Assembly: GCA_003116975.1 (NCBI GenBank)
Contig: BGKB01000178.1
Location: 62,001 to 126,000 of the forward strand
Length of the DNA: 64,000 nucleotides
Reading direction: 5' to 3'
Origin: Aurantiochytrium sp. KH105
Lineage: Eukaryota; Sar; Bigyra; Thraustochytrida; Thraustochytriidae
Part shown: positions 49,911 through 59,768 of the stretch, one piece after another
Layout: each line of letters opens with the position of its first letter
How positions within the stretch are numbered: position 1 is the stretch's first letter
The notes under the pieces: model-generated
Seen by the model: the letters and a program-made list of their open reading frames with translations, nothing else
Database searches by the model: none
Told to the model about the DNA's origin: nothing
Program-made: the position numbers and the translations under genes

Positions 49911-52835
49911 ATGCGCGAAGACGCAGGCCGCGAGGCAAGGTGGCGAGGCGGCGAGGCGGCCAAGATGGGCAACGGCGCTGGTGCCACCGCGCTTGCCGGT
50001 GGCGGCGACAGCGCTGCAAAGACTCACCCGAGGCCGAGACGGCGCGAGCTGAGGCAGAACTTGGGCGACATGCCGCGACGGCAGTCGTGCGGAGAACTCG
50101 TTGTCTTCTGGGTCATCTTCTCGCTCGCGGCCGGGCTCACGCTGTACTACGGCGTCGACGTGACGCCTACAGCAGCACGCCAGGTATGCTCGCTCAACCT
50201 GGAAGAGCGTCAAAGACCTGTCGCCACAGTCAGCACCCCAAAAGACGAGGAGTGGAACAATGCCATCATTTTCCCTCATCATCAGTCAAACTCTCATGGA
50301 TCGAAACCTGCAGATGACAAGCCAAAGGATGCTTCTCACGCAAGCGTTGCAAAAGAAATTGAGCAAGAATATGACAAGCACCATGCGCCGACATCAAGCG
50401 AGGACATGGAGTCTGCATGTGATGCTGACCTGTCTGGCTCTGGGCAATGGTTTGTACCTGGCGACACTAGTTTTCATGGTGCCGCCATGCATTGGAAAAC
50501 TGCCTCTGATGTAGACTCTCATCGACGCAATACGGCTCCATGGTCCATAAGCGTAGTGACGCAACTTGGGGTGAATCGACTTGCAAGACTTGAAAACATG
50601 CTCGAAGCCTGGCAAGGCCCCATTTCTGCAGCTGTACAAGTCTGCTCGCAACAGGACATGGATGCAGTCGCCATTTGGTACGAAGGCATGCGCTCGACGC
50701 AGCGCGACCGCCTCGCTGAGCGTTTTCTAAGTCTTCATCTGGTCCTCGCCTCGGCCAATCCGTATCCAATCAATGTCATGCGCAATCTAGCCCAAGAGGG
50801 TGTGGCTGCACCTCAAGTGAAAGGGACCGTTGGCACAGATTTCAGTTTCGTAGTCGATGTCGATGCTCGAACCGGAAGCCAGGCGATCGAGGTGAGCCAA
50901 GATGTCAAGCGCGGCCTGGAAACGCTGTACGGCCCAGACGCACGAGAAGCAGTCGCAACTGAATCAACGGTTTTATGTGTCGCTGCCTTTGAGTTGGCTG
51001 TAAAGGCAAGTGCAGGAGCGCTCACGTCTCGTCATCTTCCGCGTGACTATACAGAGTTGCGAGCCATGGTCAATGCTGGTGCCGTTCGTCCGATGCACCC
51101 CGGGCACCGGTCATATAGCGGTCCATTCAATCATGCCGAGTGGCTATTGCGACGCGATGCGTACAAGCTTGCTTACGAGGTCATGTTTGAGCCGTACTTT
51201 ATCCGGCTAACAAATCCGTCAACGACAGAATGGCCAAAGTTTCCGCAAGAGTTCAAGGGACGAGGCTTCAATAAGCAGGCGCACCATTTTGAGCTCTTTG
51301 CCCGAGGTTTCACATACGCTGTAATGGGTCGCACCTTTGTGCTTGACTTGCCACATGACGATGCAAGCTGGACGACCAGCTCTCGGACCCTACAAGACAA
51401 CAAAGCTGTTTGGCATGCGTTTCGAGATCGGATTGCACGGGAAGCGAATCTCGATTGCCACGAAGAAGACTGGGCTCGTTGCGATCGTCGTGGGGTAGGA
51501 TGTCACCGTGTTTGTCAATCAAAGACGCGCGCAGCAGGTCCGAGCTCAGACGAACGGCCCAACGCTCAGGAAGTCTTGACACCGCAGCACCCACCTCCGA
51601 GCAAGCTTGATTCACCTCATGCCCAGCTCCGCGTTGGCTCAAAGGATAACGACAGTTCTTCACGTCGTTCGCGCGGCCCTACGACCAAAGTGCCAAAGTC
51701 AGCATCGCATGGGGACCTGTATTGGAAAGTCTTTTTGGATGGTCTTGACTCCAAAGTTCGAAAGCGACAACTTCCAGACGGCGTTTCGTGCCGTGATGAC
51801 CTTGGGAATCCCGTGGTTGACGTGGTCTATACGTGGGTGAATGGATCCGATCCAGATCATGTGGCAGCGCGTCTCCAGGTCATTCCTCAAGAAGCGTTTC
51901 AAGGCTCAATGGATGTGGGTGAAGGGCGAAGTGTCTCGGTGAAAGACCTCGCGCACCGCTTTCGAGACTATGGACGCGCGAGCACACTACTTTTTTCTCT
52001 TCGTAGCATTCGCGCGCACGCGCCCTGGGTCCGCCGCATCTATATTGTCGTTGCAGGCAAACAAAGGCCAGCTTGGATGAACCTCGAGGCTGCTGCTGCT
52101 GATGACACAAACATTCACTTTATCTCACATGAGACGCTATTTGCGCAACATGATGGAGCTGCACCCGGTCATCCACTTGCCGCCGATTCCTTGCCCACCT
52201 TTAATTCGTGTGCTATCGAGTCGCAACTTCATCGCATCCCAGGTCTTGCTGCGTGCTACATGTACCTTAACGACGATTTTCTGCTCGGGCGTTCGCTTTT
52301 ATTCGAAGATCTTTGGCCTTCAGACGAACCGGTGCCAAGGGTAGATTTTGGCGTCGAACGCGCTCCGCGCGTGGGGCGGGATCCCTGGCAGCAAAAGATT
52401 GCAAACGTTGGCAAGATGATGCACCGCGATCTAGCGCTACGCTGGGAACACATGTTCACGGTGGGCCACCAAGGCTTTTTCTTTGTCAAGAACGTCGTCA
52501 GGGAAGTCGAGACCCTCATGCAAGCTGAATTCGACCGAACAGCACGCGAACGATGGAGAACGCCTTTTTCTCTTTGGGTGCCGTTTGTATATGCTAATTA
52601 CTATGCTCATGCTTATGCCACACGAGCACAAAAAGGCAGTTCGGTCTATATTAGGCTCAACGACTTTTCGGCCGAGGATAATGCGTTGGACGCTGCGTTG
52701 ACACGCATTCAAAAGCGTCAGCCTCTATGGATCTGTATCAACGACCTTGTCACTGAGCCTTCGCAAGACCTCGAAGATGAGCTCTTTCGCGTGCTGAACA
52801 CACTCTTCCCCACGTCTTCTCCATTCGAAAGGTAA
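49911..52835 (+). CDS. Fusion of a GT49 (LARGE-type) glycosyltransferase and a Stealth phosphosugar transferase
   Basis: Predicted Golgi type II membrane protein of 974 residues from ATG 49911. A single membrane segment lies near 58-82 (LVVFWVIFSLAAGLTLYYGV). The GT49 domain (about 210-510) shows WSISVVTQLGVNRLARLENM, GPISAAVQV, a DVD motif in FVVDVDART, and the family block FKGRGFNKQAHHFELFARGF followed by FVLDLPHDD. After a polar linker the Stealth regions follow: CR1 VVDVVYTWVNGSDPDH (about 636), CR2 DYGRASTLLFSLRSIRAHAP with WVRRIYIVVAGKQRPAW, and CR3 FNSCAIESQLHRIPGL with YMYLNDDFLLG. GT49 enzymes add GlcA-type sugars; Stealth proteins such as GNPTAB transfer sugar 1-phosphates. The open frame reaches back to ATG 49440, and ATG 49965 is another candidate start. 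Confidence 0.88.
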   Translation: MREDAGREARWRGGEAAKMGNGAGATALAGGGDSAAKTHPRPRRRELRQNLGDMPRRQSCGELVVFWVIFSLAAGLTLYYGVDVTPTAARQVCSLNLEERQRPVATVSTPKDEEWNNAIIFPHHQSNSHGSKPADDKPKDASHASVAKEIEQEYDKHHAPTSSEDMESACDADLSGSGQWFVPGDTSFHGAAMHWKTASDVDSHRRNTAPWSISVVTQLGVNRLARLENMLEAWQGPISAAVQVCSQQDMDAVAIWYEGMRSTQRDRLAERFLSLHLVLASANPYPINVMRNLAQEGVAAPQVKGTVGTDFSFVVDVDARTGSQAIEVSQDVKRGLETLYGPDAREAVATESTVLCVAAFELAVKASAGALTSRHLPRDYTELRAMVNAGAVRPMHPGHRSYSGPFNHAEWLLRRDAYKLAYEVMFEPYFIRLTNPSTTEWPKFPQEFKGRGFNKQAHHFELFARGFTYAVMGRTFVLDLPHDDASWTTSSRTLQDNKAVWHAFRDRIAREANLDCHEEDWARCDRRGVGCHRVCQSKTRAAGPSSDERPNAQEVLTPQHPPPSKLDSPHAQLRVGSKDNDSSSRRSRGPTTKVPKSASHGDLYWKVFLDGLDSKVRKRQLPDGVSCRDDLGNPVVDVVYTWVNGSDPDHVAARLQVIPQEAFQGSMDVGEGRSVSVKDLAHRFRDYGRASTLLFSLRSIRAHAPWVRRIYIVVAGKQRPAWMNLEAAAADDTNIHFISHETLFAQHDGAAPGHPLAADSLPTFNSCAIESQLHRIPGLAACYMYLNDDFLLGRSLLFEDLWPSDEPVPRVDFGVERAPRVGRDPWQQKIANVGKMMHRDLALRWEHMFTVGHQGFFFVKNVVREVETLMQAEFDRTARERWRTPFSLWVPFVYANYYAHAYATRAQKGSSVYIRLNDFSAEDNALDAALTRIQKRQPLWICINDLVTEPSQDLEDELFRVLNTLFPTSSPFER

Positions 52836-53098
52836 TGAATGAGAAAAAGCGTTTCTCTGCGGGCGTGGCAGTGTTTAAGCCCCTCATTGTGACGTATGTG
52901 CATATATTATACCTCGTTGCCTGCTGTGCACGCTTTGACTCTACGTTCAGCCCTTACTAGTCACACCAAGACCAAAAAATTTGTATAGTGTGCTGAGTGA
53001 ACGTGTGCGAGAGTTGACATAGGAGCAAATTGCAGGTCGCATCGATTCTGTGTCTGACGCGGAGATCTTCTACTAGTCTGGCAAAGCGTCACATTCAG

Positions 53099-53245
53099 TT
53101 TAACACAGCTGAAAGTCGAGGCAAGAGTCGAAAGCCGGTATCTTTATCGCTAGAAACGGCTCAAATTTAGGTTTCAATGGGAGAGAAAAAGTGCTCTTTT
53201 CAGACTAAAGTATATACGCACATTTCCCACCCTTGCTTGCTTTGT
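53099..53245. repeat. Direct repeat, copy A (~147 bp)
   Basis: It starts TTTAACACAGCT and ends CCTTGCTTGCTTTGT. It matches copy B over its whole length apart from about a dozen substitutions and two short gaps, and 53141-53179 is an identical 39-bp core. Confidence 0.9.
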
Positions 53246-53839
53246 ATTGGAGTAAGTAGAGTCAAATGGATTGCTAGTATGCCTAAAAGTACGCTAAGAA
53301 TGCCTGGGGAGTTTTCGCTTCTGCTGAGACGAATTTGTCTGGTGGTGAAGATCGATGTTTCTTTCCCCCTTACATGTCGTCTCGAGGATGTGGCGAAGAG
53401 CTTGATGTTCACAAATCTTTGACCGTGCTAGTTTGTGCTCTGAGCGATGTTCGACTTACCTCAATGTCGCACGAACTAGTGGCTGCTGAGATTGGATGGT
53501 TGTTGGCACAGCAACTCTACAGTAGACTGACCTCCCGTGGGTGCCAAGTTGACTTCGCCACTTCTGTGGCGTTGCTGTCTGCTCACGTCATTTCTATTTA
53601 CCAAAACAAACCTTCTTCTTTGATCAAGAAGCGTGAGCAAAGTTGAAGGAAGCTTTAGGATCCCAGCGAGTGGTTGGTTCACCAAGAGTCGAAAAGGCAG
53701 AGAAGGGTTGGTGGGTTGGTGGGTGGTCCTCGTGGTGACTTTGCGTGACATTAGATCTAGCGAAAGCACTGCTACAGGACAGCATAATAATCTCTCGCTC
53801 TCTCGCGCTCTCCTGTGGGTAAACTATTGTCCCTCCCGC

Positions 53840-53978
53840 TTTTACACAGCTGGAAGTCAAGGCAAGAGTTGAAAACCGGTGTCTTTATCGCTAGAAACGG
53901 CTCAAATTTAGGTTTCAATGCCCGTGGGAGAGAAAAAGCGCTCTTTTCACGCACATCTCCCACCCTTGCTTACTTTGT
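53840..53978. repeat. Direct repeat, copy B (~139 bp)
   Basis: Second copy, starting TTTTACACAGCT and ending CCTTGCTTACTTTGT, offset about 741 bp from copy A. It has a CCCG insertion after the core and lacks the AGACTAAAGTATATA segment of copy A. It ends about 190 bp before the chosen start of the next gene. Confidence 0.9.
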
Positions 53979-54168
53979 CATCTTACTTGGTGCGTCATGA
54001 ACGATGAGGTTACGTTTCTTGCGCATTACCAACAAGCAGGGGGAAAAGGGCACCCATCCTCAAAAAATGCAAGCCGCGACCAATGCGGGTGTCCTCAACG
54101 AAAGAGTCAAAGGGCACCTTCGATCCTTCCATTGGCTCCGCAATCCATCAATTAATTTCGCAAGCACC

Positions 54169-55068
54169 ATGGGTCTCGTCGCGAGTCGAACCGAGGCAGG
54201 TACGCGACTCTTTCCGATCTTTAGCGCGCCATCGAACGTGCGCTCGCTCCGTGTCCTTGCATTCACGCTGAGCATAACATCGACCATTCTTTTCATTGTA
54301 TGCATTGCAATCGTATTGCGAGCGACGCGAAAAGCGAAAGCTAAAGCGGGAGAAGCATTACGTGAGATGCTGGGCCAAGTCGTCGCGAGTCTCGCAACGG
54401 GGGCATGGGGCTTGGTATTCCTCAGTCTCGATGGAAACTGGCAGGGGTGCGCCATTGTCGGTTCTTTTGGAGCTGCTTCGTACGTTGTGCAGCACTTTTT
54501 CTGCTACAGAGTGCTCGCTGTTCGCGCCATGGCTGTTCAAAACATCATGCCAAACTGGTATGTGACTCTACTCAATCTCGTGTGGTACGTCATTTACTCT
54601 TTGTTTGGGATTGCTCTTCTTACGATCATTGCCTTTTCTGGAAAACTCATGTATGCCGAGGAGTTCTGCATTGTTCGTCTGCACAATCTTCTACCCATTT
54701 TGGGGGCAATCGCCGACTGTGCTCTCTCGTTGACGTTGCTTTTTCTCTTTGTGTGGCCCGTCATGAGACAGTCGAGCGAAGTAGGCCACGTAGAGAGCGA
54801 CCATCGTTCGGAGCAGTCGAACACCTTGCGCAAGCTTGCGCGTGAAAACCTCGTGCTCTCGGCCATCCCAATTCTATCGACCATGGCGTTTATGTCGCTT
54901 CTCTCGGTGACCACGCGAGCAACAGCGTACAACGAGGGCAACTCGGAGTTTATCCCGTACATGGATCTTGTGGGCGGATTGAGCGATGAGCTCATCAATA
55001 CGTTTAGCAGCTTTATAACTTCTCTTTCCGTCGGTGAATGGCACTTTCAAGGTCAAGCCCACAAATAG
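54169..55068 (+). CDS. Multi-pass (about seven-segment) membrane protein, family unknown
   Basis: 299 residues from ATG 54169, which has the context ACCATGG and is followed by a Gly. An in-frame ATG at 54004 would add 55 residues of uncertain quality. About seven hydrophobic segments are visible, including VLAFTLSITSTILFIVCIAI, VVASLATGAWGLVFLSL, GSFGAASYVVQHFFCYRVLAV, TLLNLVWYVIYSLFGIALL, LGAIADCALSLTLLFLFVW and LSAIPILSTMAFMSLLSV. The last one is weak. The topology suits a receptor or transporter. No GPCR motif such as DRY or NPxxY is present, so the function is not assigned. Confidence 0.72.
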   Translation: MGLVASRTEAGTRLFPIFSAPSNVRSLRVLAFTLSITSTILFIVCIAIVLRATRKAKAKAGEALREMLGQVVASLATGAWGLVFLSLDGNWQGCAIVGSFGAASYVVQHFFCYRVLAVRAMAVQNIMPNWYVTLLNLVWYVIYSLFGIALLTIIAFSGKLMYAEEFCIVRLHNLLPILGAIADCALSLTLLFLFVWPVMRQSSEVGHVESDHRSEQSNTLRKLARENLVLSAIPILSTMAFMSLLSVTTRATAYNEGNSEFIPYMDLVGGLSDELINTFSSFITSLSVGEWHFQGQAHK

Positions 55069-55526
55069 CGCGAACAAGCGCTGACTGGCTGAAGAAGTAA
55101 GTGAGCCTATTTCTTTTTATTTACACGCTCGGCCTTCGCCCAAACACCTAACACCTCTCCCCTTCGCTCTCGCCCTCGCGCGCGCGGCAGGCAGGCGCGG
55201 CAGGCGCGCAAGCCAGCAAGCCAGCCACCCCTCCCTCTCCCCTCCCTTTCCCCTCTCCGCGCGGGCGCCGCCGCGACACGCTCCGTTCGCGCGCGCCCCC
55301 CGCGGAGAACGCGCCAAGGCCGCATCGCATCAGCCAGCAGCAGCCAGCCCAGCCAGGCTCTCCCCTCGCGCCCTTCCTTCCTTACCCTCGCCCCGAGTCT
55401 GTCTCTCTCTCTCTGCTTTCTCGCCCCCTCTCCGCCGCACCCGCTCGCTCGCTCGCGCCGCTTCTTCGCGCCGCTTGCCCGCACGCACGCACGCACGCCC
55501 TCGCTCCCCTCGCCGCCATTGCCGCC
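55069..55526. other. Pyrimidine-rich promoter/leader of the ROCO-TIR gene
   Basis: Strongly C/T-rich on the plus strand with CCCTCTCC, CTCTCTCT and ACGC runs up to the start codon. No gene was seen, and ORFs here on the minus strand are Arg/Gly/Glu low complexity. Confidence 0.45.
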
Positions 55527-58500
55527 ATGGGCCGCATCCAAGGCGCCGTGTACGGCGTCGCGCAGTCCGCCGACCTCGTGCTGGCCACCAGCGACGCCGA
55601 CTGCGCCTTACGAGCATGGAGCAAGAAGGACGGCGCTCTCGTCTTGGAGATGAAGACGCCCGACGGCGGACGTGCTATCTCCGTGGCCGTGCAGGGCAAG
55701 CTGGCCGTCGTGGGGACCGACGCCGGCGGCGTCTTCCTGGTCGACGTGGCCTCGGCCTCCGTCCTGCACGCCCTCCAGGGCCACTCCGGCGCGGTCCGGA
55801 GCCTCGTCTTGGACAGCAACGAGATCATCTCCGGGGCCGAGGACAGGACTGTCCGTATTTGGGACATGATCAGCGGCCGAGAGAAATTGAAAATCGACGC
55901 CGGGGCGCTCGTCACGGGCGTCGCCGCCTTACGAGGACCTGCTCGTGGCCGGGCTGGCCGACAGCACCGTGCGCGCCTTCGACCGGGCCAGCGGCGCCCC
56001 GCGCCACGTCCTCACGGAGGCGACCAAAGCGGTGTCCGCGGTCGTGGTCGACCATGACGCGCAGCGCATGGTGACGGGGTCTTGGGACAAAAAGGTCAGG
56101 GTCTACGCCGTGCCCTCCTTCGAGCTGGTCCGCGTGATTGAAGGGCACTCCAACAAGGTGATCTGTGTCGCGATCGAAGGAGACCGCATCGTGAGCCGCC
56201 AGGCCGGCGACAAGACGATAAAGGTCTGGAGCGCGCGGAGACGCCCGCTGCACGTCTTGCGAGGCCACTCGAACGCGGTGCAGTCGGTCTCTCTCTTGAA
56301 GTCGGAGATCCTGAGCGGATCTTGGGACCAGAGCGTGCGTGTCTGGGACGCGGAGACGGGCGCCTCGACGCGCGTGCTGGACGGCACAGAGGCCGTGCGC
56401 CTCGTCGAGGAGGAAGAGTCCGACGCCACGACGGGTCCCGCGTCTTCCGCGACGGGAGCTGCGGCCTCTGCGACGGGAGTCGCGTACTCCACGCCGGCGG
56501 CGGAGGCGCTCAAGGCAGCGCTGGCGAACGGAGACCCTGCGGAGCTGGGCCGCTGCAAGCTCATGGTCGTCGGCCAGGGCGCCGCCGGCAAGACGTCCAC
56601 GGTGCACTCGCTGCTGAGCATGCCGCCTGTGGCGGAGCACGTCTCGACGGTGGGCGTCGAACTCAAGCGCACCGATGCAGAGTCTTGGGAAGAGATCAAG
56701 GACCTTGACAGCGGATTTGAGCGCCAGGCGTATCGCGTGGCGGTGCTGCGCATGGCCGCGCAGGAGCAAGCTGCAAGCAAGAAGCGACAATCGTTGCCCA
56801 GGCGCGTGTCCCGAGGCCTTGCAAATACCTTCCGCCGACGTTCCTCTGCGGAGCGGCCCTTCGTCGCCGAGGAGCAAGTGGACCTGGTGCCCGAGGCCGA
56901 GGTGGCGCGGCGCTTCGACATTACGGAGGTCAGGAACATGGCCGGCAAAACGCAGTCGGGCCAGAAGATTTACTTTACGATTTGGGATTATGCGGGCCAG
57001 GACGTCTTTTACGCGCTTCACCACATTTTCCTCACGCGTGAGGGCGGCGTCTTCATGGTCGTCTTCGACATGCAAGAACTCCTCGTCAAGCAAGAGCAAG
57101 CTTTGGAGTACCTTTTCTTTTGGCTCAACTCGATCAAGCTGCATGCGCCAACTGCACCCATCATCCTGGTGGGCACGCACTACGAAAAATCAGTGACCGA
57201 CCTTGATCACGTCGAAAATATCATTCGTGGGATGTTGTATGTTGACGAAAACGAAAACATCATCCCTAACTCGACAGCAAGCCTGAGCTTCTTTCCCATC
57301 GATAATATGAACCGCGAACCAGGCCATGCCTCAGAGTTGAGAGCTGCGGTTGAAGCAAGCGCGTCGTCTCTCGAGTCCGTCTCACGAAAGATCTCGCTGC
57401 GCTGGCTCAAGGTGTTGGACGACTTGCTCAAACTTGACTGCGATCACGTACCTTTTAAGACAGTGCAAGAGCTCGCAACCAAGTACCACGCCGGTGATCA
57501 GACCGACGAGCTCTTGAGCTTTTTTCATGAGCTCGGCATGCTCGTTCATCTCCGCGCAACAGATGCCTTGCACGAAAAGGTCGTTCTTAACCCGCAGTGG
57601 CTCCTGGACAAGCTTTCGCGCGTGATTGCGGACGAGATCCATATCAAGCAGATGCGATACGACCGTCGTCTTCAGGACGCTGGTTTGAGGAAGAATTTTG
57701 CGGTGCTGCGAAGACGCGGCATCGCCACGCTCCGCCTGCTGAAGTTTCTGTGGGACAACGAAGAGGTCGACTATCTGCTGGACTTCATGCGCGATACGAT
57801 GCTGCTATCAAGCTGGAATTTCCCCGAGAAATCCCTCTCGAAGGGCAATCAAGACGAGCCGCTCTACCTAGTGAGCAGTTTGCTCAAGAACGCAATCAAT
57901 GGTAGCCGCGAAGCCGAGATTGCGGGCGTGGACATTGGTCTGACATGCGTCTTGGACTTTTCCGAGTTCTTTCTCCCAGATGGTGTCTTTGCGCGTCTGC
58001 TCTCGCTCTGCGCCCAGTACAGCGGGGAGCTGGGAGCATTGGCGCGCGCGCCCCATCTTGCATGGGATCAAGCTATCGTTTACTTTGGTCTTTCTGTGTT
58101 TGCGCTTGAGCAGACCAAAGACAAGATCTCGATCCGCGTCGATCCGCGTGGAGCGCGACTCCGACAAGCCAGCTAGCACGCTCAAGACGCTCTTGAGCAT
58201 GTTTCAAGGCGCGTGCGACGCGGTTTTTCGAGATTTGCCTTATGAGCTCCTGCTCCAGTCACCCCGAAACGCGTCCGTTCTGGTTGCGTATGATACCGTG
58301 CTTCAGGCTCGCATATCGGGTGTAGAGGCCGTCATGTCTGTGGGCACAAAGATCGCCAAGGTTGCTGACTTTGCAGCGTTTTTCGAAGACGGTTCATTAA
58401 AAGAAGACGAGAGAGACACTGTGGCGGTGGAAAGAATCGCTGTGCCTCTGGCGCCCGGCTTGATGTATCACGTTTTCTTGAGCCACAAGCAGGCCGAGGC

Positions 58501-58903
58501 TGGCGATGCATGCAATCTCATGGCCGAAAAGCTCGTGAATCGCGGACTCAAGGTTTGGGTTGACCAGCGAACGGAAGGCAATCTCTCGGCGGGAGAGATG
58601 CGCGCCGGAATTCGTGCGTCAAAATGTTACCTTCTCTTTCTGACAAAGACTGTATTTTGTTTCGAAGCAGTTTGCATGGAGCTTGCCGCTGCCTTGGAGG
58701 CAGGAAAAACAATTCTTCTCGTGCACGAGAGCGATCCGAATCGTGTGGGGTTTGCCAACTTTTCTACTTATATTGCCACGGTCCCGGACACAGCGAAACA
58801 CATTTTCGATGACCGAGAGTCGATTCCCTTTCAACGTCGTCTGTACTTGGCAGAAGGCTTATATGAGGAGCTCATTCGCCGCATTGATGCCAGTGGACCA
58901 TAA
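55527..58903 (+). CDS. WD40-Roc-COR-TIR protein (ROCO family), frame broken at two places
   Basis: Large signalling protein. ATG 55527 lies in an ideal context (GCCGCCATGG). WD40 blades fill about residues 7-285 (DRTVRIWD, DKKVRVYAV, DKTIKVWSA, DQSVRVWDA). The Roc GTPase has P-loop GQGAAGKTST near 346, DYAGQ near 486 and VGTHYEK near 547. COR follows (about 600-830; LVHLRATDALHEKVVLNPQW). The TIR domain (about 975-1110) shows VFLSHKQAEAGDA and LKVWVDQR, with a candidate catalytic Glu in VCMELAAAL (codon 58679-58681). The frame shifts by one base near 55929 and again at 58129-58148, where a 10-bp sequence is duplicated. Domain similarity continues across both points, so one gene is intended, of about 1120 residues if intact. 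It could be a recent pseudogene, an allele or a sequence error. Confidence 0.87.
58129..58148 (+). repeat. 10-bp tandem duplication breaking the ROCO-TIR frame
   Basis: TCGATCCGCG occurs twice in direct succession (58129-58138 and 58139-58148). With both copies, the upstream frame ends at the stop codon at 58174-58176; a single copy would keep the frame into the TIR part. Confidence 0.9.
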
Positions 58904-59768
58904 GCTCTTGTGACTCGTTGTAAATAAAAACATCTTTGAATTTGCAGTCTCTGCCTTTGTAGTCTTCTAAAGTGCTGGTCAGTTGCAGGTGCTTTGGTTT
59001 GCTCCGGAAACGAATAGATCATGAGCTGATTGGTCGTTATGAGCGCGTCTCATCGAGTTGGCATTTCGGAAAGGAGTCTTTCAATTCTACGGGCGAAAAG
59101 AAGTGAATTGTCGCAAGAAGAGTCGGCCAGCGACGTACAAGCCTTTAAACTGACCATCTTGTTCCCAGATCTAACCTATCTCCGCCGCTCAAGCAGCCTC
59201 CGTCTGTTCGCGCAATGCTCGGAGCGTGCAAGTGGTCGCGGCGGTTCTCTCTCGAGAACGGGTCGTGCGCGCGGCGCCGCGGCCGCGCCAGCCGGAACGC
59301 TAGAGCGCGCGTGGAGGGCCTCGCAAGTAGAGTAAAGGGCCTTCGCAGCTCCAATATGCCATTTGGCCGTGTTGCGTGCCCCCCACGCAAGTGCAGCTAG
59401 CCCGCGGCGAGTTGGGCCCCTGCTTTTTTTCCTCTTGCATTTTCAAACTCGAATCGCCGGCGCGGAACGACGAGAAGAGCGCGCACGAGAGCGCGAGCGG
59501 GCGCAAGCAGACGAGCAAGCAGGAGCGCGAGCGCGGACGCGAGCTGCGCGGGGGCGAGCTCGGCGCGGCGCACGTCGGCGCGTCCGCCCGCAGGCGGCCC
59601 CGGGGCTTTCTTGCAGGGAGTTCGGGCGAGCAAGCGCGGTCGAGCCCTCGTCAGTCAGTCAGTCAACCCAACGACCATCGCGCGGATCCGGCTCATCGAT
59701 CCCGAGGCGGAGCGCGCGCGCGCGGAGGGCGACGCGGCGGCGCGGCGGCGCGGCAGGAGGAAGGCAAG
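58904..59768. other. Intergenic region before MND1
   Basis: AATAAA lies about 20 bp after the ROCO-TIR stop (TGTAAATAAAAAC at 58919-58931) and probably serves as its polyadenylation signal. The rest becomes GC-rich toward MND1, with a TCAG run at about 59650-59664. The MND1 frame is open back to 59376 but has no family similarity before ATG 59769. Confidence 0.5.

Larger units (their letters stand above)
52836..54168. other. Intergenic region carrying two copies of a ~140-bp repeat
   Basis: AT-richer spacer with the direct repeat at 53099-53245 and 53840-53978. ORFs between the copies (for example 53335-53646) have no recognised domain. An ATG at 54004 opens the frame of the next gene, but the first ~55 codons look unlike the rest. 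Confidence 0.5.

Noticed and set aside
55912..57180. 422-codon minus-strand ORF over the Roc region
   Set aside because: His/Arg-rich antisense text with no domain; the plus strand has WD40 and GTPase motifs.
55929..58148. Introns as the cause of the two frame changes in the ROCO-TIR gene
   Set aside because: Domain similarity runs on without loss at both points; the shifts are one base and ten bases, too short for introns, and no GT..AG pair brackets them.
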